A stretch of DNA of 64,000 nt from Actinoplanes xinjiangensis (GCF_003148685.1 NZ_QGGR01000005.1:372001-436000), one strand, 5' to 3'. Shown: positions 36,347 through 45,838, numbered from the stretch's first letter. A program made the numbers and translations. Notes: generated from the letters alone by a model not told the origin.

Positions 36347-37843
36347 TCAGTAGGCCCCGGAGCTGCGGGCCACCGCGCTGACCGTGCGGAACAGGATGGC
36401 CAGGTCCATGGCGAGTGACCAGTTCTCGACATAGGTGAGGTCGAGGCGGATCGACTCCTCCCAGGACAGGTCGGAGCGGCCGGAGACCTGCCACAGGCCG
36501 GTCAGGCCGGGCTTGACGACCAGGCGCCGCAGCATGTCGGCCGGGTAGTCGGCGACTTCCCTGGCCAGCGGTGGGCGCGGGCCGACCAGCGACATGTCGC
36601 CCTTGACCACGTTGATCAACTGGGGCAGCTCGTCGATGCTCAGGCGGCGCAGCCACTTGCCGACCGGGGTGATCCGCGGGTCCGAGCGCATCTTGAACAG
36701 CGCGCCGTCGGTGTCGTTGAGGGTGCCGAGTTCGAAGAGGCGGGCTTCGGCGTCGACCGTCATCGTCCGGAACTTGTACAGCGTGAACGGCTTGCCGTCG
36801 CGACCGACCCGCTCCTGCGTGAAGATCGCCGGACCGCGACCACCCTTGCCGAACTTGACCAGCAGTGCGACCACCGCCAGCGCCGGCGACATGAACATGA
36901 TCAGCAGGATCGCGCCGACCCGGTCGAAGATCTCCTTGACCACGCGGGCGCTGCCCTTGAGCTTCGGATGCTCGACGTGCAGCATCGGCAGGCCGTCGAC
37001 CGGGCGGATGGTCGTGCGGTCACCGGCCACGTCGACCAGGGTGCTGGCCACGATCAGGTCGATGTCGTCGCGTTCCAGCTGCCAGGCCAGGCGGCGCACG
37101 GCCGGGCCGTCGATCTCCGGGCAGGAGAGCACGATCACGGTGTCGGCATCGGACCGGGCGACCGCGGTGGCCACGTCGTCGAACGTGCCGTAGATCGGCG
37201 GCATGCCGGTGACCGCGTGGCTGCGGACCATGCCCGGCGGCAGGCACGCGCCGATGACCCCGAGGCCGTGGTATCGCTCACGGCTGAGCCGGCGCGTCAT
37301 GTCGAGGACGGCCCGCTCGTGACCGACCAGGACCACCCGGTGCAGGCGCTGTCCGCGCGCCCAGGCCCGGTGCAGGCGCTGCCGGTAGAAGAAGCGCGCG
37401 CCGAGGTCGACGGCGATCGCCAACGGCATCGCGATGCTGACATAACCACGGGCCAAACGCAGGTCGAAAGCGAACGAGACAATGGCGATGGCGGCGGTCA
37501 GCGCCAATCCGGCACGGAATACCCGCGCATACTCCTCAGTACCCACAAAAAGGTGGCGGGGCTCATACGCCCGGTTGAACGCAAGGCAGGCGATCCAGGC
37601 GACGGGCAGCAGCAGGGTGAGCAGGAGGTAGTCACGCTGATACGGCGCGATGCCCTCACTGCCGAACCGGATCAACAGCGCCCACGAGGCGGCGCTGAGA
37701 GCGACCACGAAGTCTAGGAGATAGAGCGTCAGCGCATAACGGCTCTGCCAGCCCGCTCGCGCCTTCGTCGCCCGGGAGCGCGCCTTGAGCTGTGCGGCCG
37801 TCGCCGCCAGGTCAACGGTCTCCACGGATTCAATTGTCTGCAC
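36347..37843 (-). CDS. WbaP-type polyprenyl-phosphate sugar-1-phosphate transferase (initiating enzyme)
   Basis: 498 residues. Four to five N-terminal helices (about 30-150), a nucleotide-binding-like middle domain (VVLVGHERAVLDMTRRLS), another helix near 310, and the catalytic phosphoglycosyltransferase domain. That domain carries YKFRTM, RRLSIDELPQLINVVKGDMS, LVGPRPP and KPGLTGLWQVSGRSD. It moves hexose- or HexNAc-1-phosphate from a nucleotide sugar to undecaprenyl phosphate, starting each repeat unit. It is the only initiating transferase visible in the locus. Confidence 0.92.
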   Translation of the reverse strand: MQTIESVETVDLAATAAQLKARSRATKARAGWQSRYALTLYLLDFVVALSAASWALLIRFGSEGIAPYQRDYLLLTLLLPVAWIACLAFNRAYEPRHLFVGTEEYARVFRAGLALTAAIAIVSFAFDLRLARGYVSIAMPLAIAVDLGARFFYRQRLHRAWARGQRLHRVVLVGHERAVLDMTRRLSRERYHGLGVIGACLPPGMVRSHAVTGMPPIYGTFDDVATAVARSDADTVIVLSCPEIDGPAVRRLAWQLERDDIDLIVASTLVDVAGDRTTIRPVDGLPMLHVEHPKLKGSARVVKEIFDRVGAILLIMFMSPALAVVALLVKFGKGGRGPAIFTQERVGRDGKPFTLYKFRTMTVDAEARLFELGTLNDTDGALFKMRSDPRITPVGKWLRRLSIDELPQLINVVKGDMSLVGPRPPLAREVADYPADMLRRLVVKPGLTGLWQVSGRSDLSWEESIRLDLTYVENWSLAMDLAILFRTVSAVARSSGAY

Positions 37844-38074
37844 GCCAGGCCCCCAACATCGGCTGCGACCGACTCATGATGATCCAGATCTGTGGTGTGC
37901 TCGGACACACCCGACCACGAACGCCCCATGCCGGAAACCACCGAGACACAAGAGACAGACTCTCAATGCGGCCACGATCGCGCTACATCTTTCCGTTCGA
38001 CAGCCATGGCGATTCGGATGATGCAGGAACCGAAGTGGCGGAGGTGTCCAAGTAGGACCGACGCGTCATAACTG

Positions 38075-38686
38075 TTATCGACTGTCGTCAATCCGACGCA
38101 ATGATTCGACATAGCTGCGACACGCGTCGTAACGCGGCAGCAATCCGCTCACGCCGGCCTCGGCCAGACTGGGAGCCTCGGCATCCTTGCCGGACAGTAC
38201 GGGGTCGGCCACCGGCCAGGCAATCCCGAGTTCGGGGTCGAGCGGATGCACTCCGTGTTCATGACCGGGGCGATACGTCGAGGAACACAGGTACGCCACG
38301 GTCGCGCCCTCGGTCAGAGCACAGAATCCGTGCCCCAGTCCTTCGCCGAGATAGACGGCCCGGCGGTCCTCATCGTCCAGGCGCACCGTCTCCCACGTGC
38401 CGAACGTGGGCGACCCGACCCGGAGGTCCACGATCACGTCGAGTACCGCGCCGGACACACAGGTCACATACTTGGCCTGCCCCGGCGGGACGTCGGCGAA
38501 GTGAATGCCGCGCACCACGCCGGCGGCCGACGTCGACAGGTTGGCCTGCGCCAGGTCGAGCCGGTGCCCGACCGCCTCCTCCAGCGCGTCGAACCGGTAC
38601 CACTCGAGGAACCGGCCCCGGCTGTCACCGTGCTGCACCGGGGTCACCTCGAAGGCGCCCTCGATGCCCAGCGGGCGGATCTTCAC
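38075..38686 (-). CDS. rmlC: dTDP-4-dehydrorhamnose 3,5-epimerase
   Basis: 203 residues with the RmlC cupin fold. The catalytic histidine is in [19 protein letters not shown] and its aspartate partner in [15 protein letters not shown]; the conserved tyrosine is in [15 protein letters not shown]. It converts dTDP-4-keto-6-deoxyglucose to dTDP-4-keto-L-rhamnose. The start overlaps the stop of rmlA by 4 bases. The C-terminal 30 residues are longer than in minimal RmlC proteins, as is common in actinobacteria. Confidence 0.93.
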   Translation of the reverse strand: MKIRPLGIEGAFEVTPVQHGDSRGRFLEWYRFDALEEAVGHRLDLAQANLSTSAAGVVRGIHFADVPPGQAKYVTCVSGAVLDVIVDLRVGSPTFGTWETVRLDDEDRRAVYLGEGLGHGFCALTEGATVAYLCSSTYRPGHEHGVHPLDPELGIAWPVADPVLSGKDAEAPSLAEAGVSGLLPRYDACRSYVESLRRIDDSR

Positions 38687-39555
38687 CGGAGACCACCGTC
38701 CAGTAGCCGGACCAGATACTGCCCGTAACCGCTCTTCAGCAACGGCTGCGCGACCTCACGCAACTCGTCGTCGGAGATGAAGCCGAGCCGCCAGGCCGCT
38801 TCCTCCACACAACCGATCTTCAAACCCTGCCGCTCCTCGATCACCCGGACGTACTCCGAGGCCTGGACCATGGACTGGAACGTACCGGTGTCCAGCCAGA
38901 CGGTTCCCCGGTCGAGAACCGTCACCTCGAGCCGCCCCTGGCGTCGATACTCCTCGTTCACCGCGGTGATCTCCAGTTCGCCCCGGGCACTGGGCTCGAG
39001 ATTCTCGGCGATCTTCACCACGTCGGCATCATAGAAGTACAGGCCGGGGACCACGTACGTCGACTTGGGATGCTCCGGCTTCTCCTCGATCGAGAGCACT
39101 TTGCCCGATTCGTCGAATTCGACGACGCCGTACCGCTCGGGGTCGGCCACCGGGTACGCGAACACGCGCCCCCCGTTGAGGTCGCCGAACCGCGCCAGCT
39201 GCCGGCCCAGGCCGACGCCGTGGAAGATGTTGTCACCGAGAATCAGGGCAACCGGGTCGTTACCGATGAAGTCGGCACCGATCCGGAAAGCCTGGGCAAT
39301 CCCGTCAGGCTTCGGCTGCACCGCGTACTGAAGGTCGAGCCCGAACCGACTTCCGTCACCGAGCAGTCGCTCAAAGTGAGGCTGATCCTCCAGAGTGGTG
39401 ATCACCAGGATCTCGCTGATCCCGGCGGACACCAGCGTGGTCAACGGGTAGTAGACCATCGGCTTGTCGAAGATGGGCATGAGCTGTTTGGACATGGCCA
39501 TGGTGATCGGCCAGAGTCGTGAACCGGTACCACCGGCGAGAAGAATTCCGCGCAC
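38683..39555 (-). CDS. rmlA: Glucose-1-phosphate thymidylyltransferase
   Basis: 290 residues, GTG start at 39555. The pyrophosphorylase signature [20 protein letters not shown] is followed by [20 protein letters not shown] and [20 protein letters not shown]. It makes dTDP-glucose from dTTP and glucose-1-phosphate, the first step to dTDP-L-rhamnose. There is no Shine-Dalgarno; TAGGGT lies six bases upstream on this strand, so the transcript is probably leaderless. It is coupled to rmlC. Confidence 0.95.
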   Translation of the reverse strand: MRGILLAGGTGSRLWPITMAMSKQLMPIFDKPMVYYPLTTLVSAGISEILVITTLEDQPHFERLLGDGSRFGLDLQYAVQPKPDGIAQAFRIGADFIGNDPVALILGDNIFHGVGLGRQLARFGDLNGGRVFAYPVADPERYGVVEFDESGKVLSIEEKPEHPKSTYVVPGLYFYDADVVKIAENLEPSARGELEITAVNEEYRRQGRLEVTVLDRGTVWLDTGTFQSMVQASEYVRVIEERQGLKIGCVEEAAWRLGFISDDELREVAQPLLKSGYGQYLVRLLDGGLR

Positions 39556-39600
39556 CGGATGACCCTAAACAGTCGCCGCCTACGTCTACACTCGCCACCC
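39556..39600. promoter_or_regulatory. Overlapping divergent promoters of rmlA and rmlB
   Basis: The 45-base gap contains TACACT (39587-39592, plus strand), eight bases before the rmlB GTG, and TAGGGT (39567-39562, minus strand), six bases before the rmlA GTG. Neither gene has a ribosome site, so both transcripts may be leaderless. A GTAGAC -35-like box for rmlA (39589-39584) overlaps the rmlB -10. Confidence 0.5.
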
Positions 39601-40578
39601 GTGCAGATTTTCGTAACCGGTGGTGCCGGCTTCATCGGATCGGCCTACGTCAGGGCCCTCTTGCAGGACGAGTACGCAGGTGCGGTCGGTGCATCGGTGA
39701 CCGTTCTGGATCTGTTGTCCTATTCGGGGAATCGTGACAACCTCCCCGTGTCCGATCCCCGACTGCGATTCGTGCAGGGCGACATTTCCGATTCCCACCT
39801 GTTGCGGGAACTACTTCCCGGACACGACGCCGTGGTGCATTTCGCCGCCGAATCACACGTGGACCGGTCCATCTCGGGCGCTATGCCGTTCGTCACAACG
39901 AATGTTCTGGGCACCCAGACCCTCCTCGACGCGGCCCGTTCCACCGGCGTCGGGCGATTCGTGCACGTCTCCACCGACGAGGTGTACGGCTCCATCGACG
40001 AGGGCTCGTGGACCGAGACGTGGCCGCTCGCGCCGAACTCGCCGTACGCCGCCTCCAAGGCCGGCTCCGACCTGATGGCCCTGGCCGCACACCGCACCCA
40101 CGGCATGGACGTCGTCGTCACACGGTGCTCCAACAACTACGGTGAGTACCAGTTCCCGGAGAAGGTCATCCCCCTCTTCGTGACGAACCTGATGGACGGC
40201 AAACAGATCCCCCTCTACGGCGACGGCGGCAACGTCCGTGACTGGCTGCACGTGACCGATCACTGCCGCGGCATCCAGGCGGTTCTGGAGAAGGGCCGGG
40301 CCGGGGAGGTCTACAACATCGGCGGCGGCACCGAACTCACCAACCGCGAACTCACCGAGCGCCTGCTCGACGCGTGCGGTGCCGGCTGGGACATGGTCCG
40401 CCCGGTCACCGACCGCAAGGGCCACGATCGCCGCTACTCGCTCGACATCACCAAGATCAGCGAGGAGCTCGGGTACGCCCCGCAGGTCACCCTCGAGGAG
40501 GGACTCGCCTCGACCGTCGCGTGGTACCGCGACAATCGGGCCTGGTGGGAGCCGCTCAAGTCCCGGGCCGGTCTCTGA
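39601..40578 (+). CDS. rmlB: dTDP-glucose 4,6-dehydratase
   Basis: 325 residues. The NAD motif FVTGGAGFIGS opens the protein, HFAAESHVDRSI follows, and the catalytic YAASKAGSD and STDEVYGSID blocks are intact. It converts dTDP-glucose to dTDP-4-keto-6-deoxyglucose. I chose GTG 39601 because family members begin a few residues before the TGGAGFIG loop. An ATG at 39559 would leave only three bases to the divergent rmlA start. Its stop shares one base with the rmlD ATG (TGATG). Confidence 0.94.
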   Translation: MQIFVTGGAGFIGSAYVRALLQDEYAGAVGASVTVLDLLSYSGNRDNLPVSDPRLRFVQGDISDSHLLRELLPGHDAVVHFAAESHVDRSISGAMPFVTTNVLGTQTLLDAARSTGVGRFVHVSTDEVYGSIDEGSWTETWPLAPNSPYAASKAGSDLMALAAHRTHGMDVVVTRCSNNYGEYQFPEKVIPLFVTNLMDGKQIPLYGDGGNVRDWLHVTDHCRGIQAVLEKGRAGEVYNIGGGTELTNRELTERLLDACGAGWDMVRPVTDRKGHDRRYSLDITKISEELGYAPQVTLEEGLASTVAWYRDNRAWWEPLKSRAGL

Positions 40579-41510
40579 TGCCGCCCACTTCTGCGCCGGC
40601 CCCGGACAGCGGCGCGGCCCAGCCGGCTCCCGGTGGCGGCGCCGCTCTGCCGGACTCCGGGCAGTTGCGCTGGCTCATCACCGGCGCCGGCGGCATGCTG
40701 GGCCGGGACCTGCAGAGGGTCCTCGCCGAACACGGTGAGACCACCGTGGTCGCCGCCACCCGCAGTGACCTCGACATCACCTCCGCGTCACAGGTCCGTG
40801 ACGCGGTGGCCGGCGCCGACGTGGTGCTCAACGCCGCCGCCTGGACGAACGTCGACGGCGCCGAGTCCGATGAGGAAGCGGCCACCGCCATCAACGGCCA
40901 CGGCGTCAGCGTCCTCGCGGCCGAGGCCGGCAGCCGGCTCATCCACGTCTCCACCGACTACGTCTTCGACGGCAACGCCACCACGCCGTACCGCGAAGAC
41001 ACCCCGCACGCGCCGCTGAACGCCTACGGCCGCGGCAAGGCGATCGGCGAAAAGGCGGTCCTGGCCACCGGTGGCTACATCGTCCGGACCGCCTGGCTCT
41101 ACGGCGAACACGGCCCCAACTTCGTGCGCACCATGCTGCGCCTCGCCGCCGACCGCGACACCCTCGACGTCGTCGACGACCAGATCGGCCCACCCACCTG
41201 GTCGTATGCCCTCGCCCAACTACTGGTCGACCTGTCCCACGCCGCGGTTGCCGGCCGGGCCGGCCCCGGCGCCTATCACGGCACCGCGGCCGGCTCCACC
41301 AGCTGGTTCGGACTGGCACGCGCCGTCTTCATCGAGGCGGGCCTGGACCCGGACCGGATCCGCCCCACCACTAGCGACCGTTTCCCCCGGCCCGCCCGGC
41401 GCCCCGCCTACAGCGTCCTCGGCCATGACCGCTGGGCCGGCACCGGCGTCGCCCCACTCCCGGAGTGGCGCGGCATGCTCGCCAAGGCGATGCCTCTCTT
41501 CCTGCCATAA
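40578..41510 (+). CDS. rmlD: dTDP-4-dehydrorhamnose reductase
   Basis: 310 residues. After a disordered Pro/Ala/Gly-rich N-terminal extension of about 32 residues come the RmlD motifs LITGAGGMLGRDLQ, AAAWTNVDGAE, STDYVFDG and the YGRGKAIGE catalytic pair. It makes dTDP-L-rhamnose with NADPH. Translation is coupled to rmlB by the TGATG overlap, and a strong terminator follows at 41536. The N-terminal extension is not part of the family fold; a later start is not obvious. Confidence 0.93.
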   Translation: MPPTSAPAPDSGAAQPAPGGGAALPDSGQLRWLITGAGGMLGRDLQRVLAEHGETTVVAATRSDLDITSASQVRDAVAGADVVLNAAAWTNVDGAESDEEAATAINGHGVSVLAAEAGSRLIHVSTDYVFDGNATTPYREDTPHAPLNAYGRGKAIGEKAVLATGGYIVRTAWLYGEHGPNFVRTMLRLAADRDTLDVVDDQIGPPTWSYALAQLLVDLSHAAVAGRAGPGAYHGTAAGSTSWFGLARAVFIEAGLDPDRIRPTTSDRFPRPARRPAYSVLGHDRWAGTGVAPLPEWRGMLAKAMPLFLP

Positions 41511-41937
41511 CTGCCCTGCGCTCAACGGCCTCACTGAAAGCCCGCCCGTCACCGTCGGGCGGGCTTTCGCCAACCCGCCATCCGGTACGCCTCCCGCTCC
41601 CTTGGGCTCGGCGCTGCCGTCTCACGGTCCGATGTGGGTGTGCGCTCGGAACCTGGCGTACCTCAAACCGTTAATCAACACCCCCGATCGCGGGTCAATC
41701 ATGAACATCGAGAACTCGTCTCCATGTTCCCGCTGAGCACACGAATCGAATCCGGCCGCCGCAACCCATCATTCGGCTTCCATTGCGAAGCCGAATCGTC
41801 ATAAGAGCGCAGCCATTCCGCCCGCGATACAGGACGGCTGGCTGTGGTCGAGGTACTCCGGTCGTACCGAATAAAAGGCCGGAAGAACCGCGATCCGGCA
41901 CCGAAAGGCGGCCTCCTCGATCTTGATCGGTACTCGG
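41511..41937. other. Convergent intergenic region, 427 bases
   Basis: It contains the rmlD terminator at 41536-41568. The remaining 370 bases are lower in GC than the neighbourhood, have no credible open frame and no recognised repeat. They mark the boundary between the polysaccharide locus and the hexarate island. Confidence 0.6.
41536..41568 (+). terminator. Intrinsic terminator after rmlD
   Basis: GAAAGCCCGCCCG (41536-41548) pairs perfectly with CGGGCGGGCTTTC (41556-41568) across a seven-base loop, 26 bases after the rmlD stop. The TTTC at the end gives a short U-run. Confidence 0.8.
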
Positions 41938-42336
41938 TCAGCGATGCGGTGGTTTGACCGCGAGGATCGGGCGATCAGCGTTGAGCAGGATCTGTTGCGC
42001 GGTGCTGCCGAGGAACAGCTTGCCTACCGGGCTTCGACGGCGGAGACCGATGACGATCACCGAGGCGCCGGCTTCGTCAGCGGTGGCCAGCAGAATGTCG
42101 GAGAACTCACCGGCATGCGAGTTCTGGCGGATCTCCAAGGCCACGCCGGCATCGGCCGCCTTGGCGAGAAGAGCGGCAAGGTGGTCCGGCGCGGCGACGT
42201 CGGTGCTGACGGGTGCGCCGCCGCGTGGTGAGTTGATGAGCAGGAGTGGCTCGCACCGGCGTGCCGCCTCGTCCAGCGCGGCAGCGAAGGCCGCCTCGCC
42301 CTCCGGCGTAGGGAGATACCCCACCAATACCGTCAT
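41938..42336 (-). CDS. Universal stress protein (UspA family), last gene of the tct operon
   Basis: 132 residues, a single Usp domain. It has the nucleotide-binding signature GLRRRSPVGKLFLGSTAQQI (G-2x-G-9x-G-S/T type) and ends RPILAVKPPH. ATG 42336 with GAGGAGG upstream overlaps the tctA stop by 4 bases, so it is co-translated with the transporter. Small Usp proteins often accompany membrane transporters, and ATP-dependent gating of TctA is conceivable but unproven. Confidence 0.85.
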   Translation of the reverse strand: MTVLVGYLPTPEGEAAFAAALDEAARRCEPLLLINSPRGGAPVSTDVAAPDHLAALLAKAADAGVALEIRQNSHAGEFSDILLATADEAGASVIVIGLRRRSPVGKLFLGSTAQQILLNADRPILAVKPPHR

Positions 42337-44279
42337 TCCGCCTCCTCGGCTTTGTTGTCACGTCGTGGGGACTCCGTCACCCGATCGCTGGCGGCCCCGG
42401 ATGGGGTCCCTGCTGGGTCAACTGCCTCCGGGTCTCCGATGGCGGCCCTCTGCCGGGAGGCGCGGCCGCCGAACCCGCCGCCCGACGACGCCCCAACGGC
42501 CGAATCCGAACCGTCTTGCCGGACGGCGGCCGATACAGACGACTCGGCTTCGCCACCAGCCGAGTCGAACGGGTAGGCATGTCCGGCGGCCGGCACAGAG
42601 GAATCGGCTCCGCCGCCCGCCGGCACAGAAGAGTCGGCGCCGCCCACTGGCGCAGAAGAGTCGGCGCCGCCCGCCGGCACAGAAGAGTCGGCGCCGCCCG
42701 CCGGCACAGAAGAGTCGGCGCCGCCCACTGGCGCAGAAGAGTCGGCGCCGCCCGCCGGCACAGACGACTCAGTTCCGCCACCCGCTGGTACAGAAGGCTC
42801 GCTCGGGTGGCGTCGGTGGAGGAGCGTCCGGGCCAGGGGCAGCAGGATCACGGCGAGGAAGGCCACCGCGAGGGTGCCCGAGATCGGGCGGGTCAGGAAT
42901 CCGGTCAGGTCGTCGTCGAAGAGGAGCAGCGAGCGCCTCAGGGACGTCTCCAGCAGAGTGCCCAGGACGAACGCGAGAACCATCGGGCCGGGGTCGAACC
43001 CGGCCTTCTTCATCAGGTAGCCGAGGACACCGAATCCGATCACCAGGCCGATGTCGAAGACGCTGTTGTTGACCGTGTACGCGCCGACCAGCGTGATCAG
43101 CACGGTGATCGGTGCCAGCACGGCGGCGCGGACCCGCAGGATCCGGACGAAGACGCCGAGCAGCGGGATGCTCATGATCAGCAGAAGCACGTTGCCGAGG
43201 TACATCGAGTTGACGACGCCCCAGAACAGTTCCGGATGCTCGGTGACCAACTGTGGTCCCGGCGTGACGCCCTGGATGAGCAGTGCCCCGAAGATCACCG
43301 CCATCGTCGCGTTGGCCGGAATGCCCAGCGAGAGCAGCGGGATGAACGACGAGGTCGCGGCCGCGTTGTTGGCGGTTTCCGGCGCGGCGACGCCCTCGAT
43401 GGCGCCCCGCCCGAACCGCTCGGGATGTTTGGAGCGGCGTTTCTCCAGCGCGTAGGCGGCCATCGAGGACAGGACCGCGCCGCCGCCGGGCAGGATGCCG
43501 AGGACGAAGCCGATGACCGAGCCGCGGCCGATCGCACCGGACGACTGCCTGAGGTCGGCGCGGCTCGGCCAGACGTTGGTGACCCTGGTGGGCGCCTGCA
43601 CGGCGCGGTGGCGTTCTTCCAGGTTGTAGAGGATCTCGCCGAGACCGAAGAGGCCCATCGCGATGGGCACGAAGTCGATGCCGTCGGCCAAGGACAGGTT
43701 GCCGAAGGTGAAGCGTTCGGCGCTGGTGAAGTCGTCGCGGCCGACGGTGGCGAGCAGTAGGCCGACCGCGGCGGCGGTGAGCGCGCGGATCCGGCCGCCG
43801 CTGCTGATCGTGCTGACCAGCATGATGCCGAGCAGCGCGAGGACGGTGTACTCGGGTGGGCCGAAGTCGAGGGCGAACCCGGCGACGATCGGGGCGACGA
43901 GGGTGAGCGCGACGATCGAGAGGGTGCCGCCGACGAAGGAGCCGATGGCGGCGATACCGAGGGCGGCGCCGGCTCTGCCCTGTCGGGCGAGCGCGTGGCC
44001 GTCGAAGACGGTGACCACGGAGGATGCCTCGCCGGGCAGGCGCAACAGGACCGACGTGACGGTGCCGCCGTACTGGGCGCCGTAGAAGATGCCGGCCAGC
44101 ATGATGACCGCGGTGACCGGTTCCAGGCCGAAGGTGAGGGGCAGCAGGATCGCGATGGTGGCGGCCGGGCCGAGGCCGGGGAGAACGCCGATGAGCATGC
44201 CGATGACGACGCCGACGAGGCAGTAGAGCAGGTTCGCCGGTTCGAGGACGACCGCGAAGCCGTCGATGACCGAGGACAA
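42333..44279 (-). CDS. tctA: Tripartite tricarboxylate transporter large membrane subunit TctA, with repetitive C-terminal tail
   Basis: 648 residues from TTG 44279, which has GGAGG upstream. The first 500 match TctA: VIGMLIGVLPGLGPAATIAI, the GAQYGGTVTSVLLRLPGEAS signature and about eleven to twelve helices. The family normally ends near residue 500. Here about 140 extra residues follow, made of nine-residue repeats of the type GGADSSVPA, then a charged Ser/Gly/Arg tail. TctA with TctB moves a carboxylate captured by TctC using an ion gradient. The neighbours suggest hexarates as the substrate. Confidence 0.9.
   Translation of the reverse strand: MSSVIDGFAVVLEPANLLYCLVGVVIGMLIGVLPGLGPAATIAILLPLTFGLEPVTAVIMLAGIFYGAQYGGTVTSVLLRLPGEASSVVTVFDGHALARQGRAGAALGIAAIGSFVGGTLSIVALTLVAPIVAGFALDFGPPEYTVLALLGIMLVSTISSGGRIRALTAAAVGLLLATVGRDDFTSAERFTFGNLSLADGIDFVPIAMGLFGLGEILYNLEERHRAVQAPTRVTNVWPSRADLRQSSGAIGRGSVIGFVLGILPGGGAVLSSMAAYALEKRRSKHPERFGRGAIEGVAAPETANNAAATSSFIPLLSLGIPANATMAVIFGALLIQGVTPGPQLVTEHPELFWGVVNSMYLGNVLLLIMSIPLLGVFVRILRVRAAVLAPITVLITLVGAYTVNNSVFDIGLVIGFGVLGYLMKKAGFDPGPMVLAFVLGTLLETSLRRSLLLFDDDLTGFLTRPISGTLAVAFLAVILLPLARTLLHRRHPSEPSVPAGGGTESSVPAGGADSSAPVGGADSSVPAGGADSSVPAGGADSSAPVGGADSSVPAGGGADSSVPAAGHAYPFDSAGGEAESSVSAAVRQDGSDSAVGASSGGGFGGRASRQRAAIGDPEAVDPAGTPSGAASDRVTESPRRDNKAEEAE
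42592..42786. repeat. Tandem 27-bp repeats encoding a nine-residue unit in TctA
   Basis: Five consecutive units of exactly 27 bases (42622-42756) are flanked by a 30-base unit on each side. Units differ at a few positions, and the block at 42622-42675 recurs at 42703-42756, indicating a larger 81-base duplication. The frame is preserved, giving GGADSS(V/A)P(A/V). Confidence 0.9.
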
Positions 44280-44294
44280 CGGTCCTCCAGAGGA

Positions 44295-44747
44295 TCAGAA
44301 CAGGTGGGGGATGGTGACGTCGAGCGCGCCGACGAACAGCGCGTAGAAGACCACGACGATGCCGAGGCTGACGGCGATGGACGTCCGCAGGCTCTCCCGG
44401 CCGAGGAAGCGCAGCCAGACGAAGGCGAGCAGCGCGGTCGGGATCTCGAAGCCGATGGTGGCGATCACCGCGACATAGGCGATCATGCTGGCGACGGCGG
44501 CGACGACCAGCAGGCTGCTGCGGGTGAACCGCTCCGGTGGCTCGGCCCGGCGGGCCTGTAGGGCGAGGATCAGGCCGAGGAGAACGAGAGCGACACCGAC
44601 GATCATCGGCCAGGTGCCGGGGCCCGAACCGAGGGCGGCGGCGCCGGCGACCGCCGCGCCGCCGAGGGCGATCACGACGACGGCGGCGATCAGGTTGGTG
44701 GACGGGCCGGCCGCGGGCGGCCGGTCGTCAACGGGTTCGGTGGTCAC
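44295..44747 (-). CDS. tctB: Tripartite tricarboxylate transporter small membrane subunit TctB
   Basis: 150 residues from GTG 44747, overlapping the tctC stop as GTGA. There are four hydrophobic helices, with the TctB-typical order: an N-terminal helix, ALGSGPGTWPMIVGVALVLLG, a charged loop, and a pair of helices ending FVGALDVTIPHLF. It partners TctA in the membrane. An upstream ATG at 44813 lies inside tctC and is unlikely to be used. Confidence 0.87.
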   Translation of the reverse strand: MTTEPVDDRPPAAGPSTNLIAAVVVIALGGAAVAGAAALGSGPGTWPMIVGVALVLLGLILALQARRAEPPERFTRSSLLVVAAVASMIAYVAVIATIGFEIPTALLAFVWLRFLGRESLRTSIAVSLGIVVVFYALFVGALDVTIPHLF

Positions 44748-45733
44748 TTGGCACTCAGATCGATCTTGTGCTGGGCCACGAGGTCGCGGTACGTCTGGAG
44801 CGATCCGTTCCACTGCTGGAGCAACGCGGTCCCGTCCACCTCGTTCGCGGTCAGCAGTCGTTTGGTGTTGAAGTCCTTGTAGGCCTGCTCCGCGAATCCC
44901 TTCTGGAAGGCCGTCCGCAGGCGGTCCACGACCTCCGCGGGTGTGCCCTTCGGTGCGACGATCGCCCGGGACTGCTGGACCGGCACGTTGAACCCGGCTT
45001 CGGTGGCGGTCGGGACGTCCGGCATATAGCTGGGGCGCTGGGTCGCGAAGGTGACGAGCGGAACCGCCTTGCCCGCCTCGATCTGTTCCTTGGCCTCGCC
45101 GAGCTGGACCGCCGCCACGTCGACCTGCCCGCCGAGGACCGCGGTCAGTGCCGGGGCGCCGCCGTTGAACGGCACGGCGGTGGCTTCCACTCCGGCCTGG
45201 GCGAACAGCAGGGTCTGGGTGAGCTGGCTGCCGGTGCCGACGCCGGTGGTGGCGAACTTGACCGGCCGCTTGGCGGCGACGATGTCCTGGACGGTCTTGA
45301 ACCCGGTCTGCGGGTGGGCGATGAGGACGAAGTCGTCCTGCGAGATCCCGGTGACGACCTCGTAGTCGTTGACGTCGACGGCCTGGTCGGCGGGCACGGC
45401 CAGCGGCGTGATGTAGGCGAGCGAGCCGACGAACACCATGACCGTGTAGCCGTCGGGTGCGGCGGCGGCCAGTTCCTTGGCCGCGACCGCCCCGTTGGCG
45501 CCCGGCCGGTTCTGCACGGTGATCGGCTGTCCGAGGTCCTTGCTCGCGGGATCGGCCAGGGCGCGGCCGATGAGGTCGGTGCTGCCGCCGGCGTCCTGGC
45601 CGATCAGCAGGGTGACGGCGCGTTCGGGGTAGGCGGCGGTGGAGCCGCTGTCGCCGTCGGAGCCGAGGTTGCCGCCGCAGCCGGCGAGGACGAGCAGGCC
45701 GGCGAGGCCGAGTGCGGGGAGCGTCAGTTTCAT
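44744..45733 (-). CDS. tctC: TctC/Bug-family solute-binding lipoprotein
   Basis: 329 residues from ATG 45733 (GGGAG seven bases upstream). The lipobox LVLAGCGG gives an N-terminal lipid-modified cysteine, so the protein sits on the outer face of the membrane. The Bug-family fold shows YPERAVTLLIGQDAGGSTDL, NRPGANGAVAAKELA and PVKFATTGVGTGSQL. It captures a carboxylate for TctAB. It heads the tctCBA-usp operon, divergent from lysR with a 104-base shared control region. Hexarate substrate is inferred from the facing catabolic genes. Confidence 0.9.
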   Translation of the reverse strand: MKLTLPALGLAGLLVLAGCGGNLGSDGDSGSTAAYPERAVTLLIGQDAGGSTDLIGRALADPASKDLGQPITVQNRPGANGAVAAKELAAAAPDGYTVMVFVGSLAYITPLAVPADQAVDVNDYEVVTGISQDDFVLIAHPQTGFKTVQDIVAAKRPVKFATTGVGTGSQLTQTLLFAQAGVEATAVPFNGGAPALTAVLGGQVDVAAVQLGEAKEQIEAGKAVPLVTFATQRPSYMPDVPTATEAGFNVPVQQSRAIVAPKGTPAEVVDRLRTAFQKGFAEQAYKDFNTKRLLTANEVDGTALLQQWNGSLQTYRDLVAQHKIDLSAK

Positions 45734-45814
45734 CGGGAGTCTCCCGCTTGTGAGGGGGGTCACTGGTGCCGCGAGCCTATGACCGTGCAGTAATGCATGT
45801 CCAAGCCAATTAGT

Positions 45815-45838
45815 GCATCGATTGATACCTTGACGGTA
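45815..45838. promoter_or_regulatory. Candidate LysR operator in the tctC-lysR control region
   Basis: GCATCGATTGATACC at 45815-45829 recurs in exact inverted orientation downstream of lysR at 46727-46741. Here it runs into ATACC-TTGAC-GGTAT, an imperfect palindrome that touches the lysR ATG, where autorepression would be expected. Confidence 0.6.

Noticed and set aside
44537..45793. A 418-codon open frame on the plus strand across tctB and tctC
   Set aside because: It is antisense to well-supported transporter genes with lipobox and family motifs, and its product has no recognisable fold.
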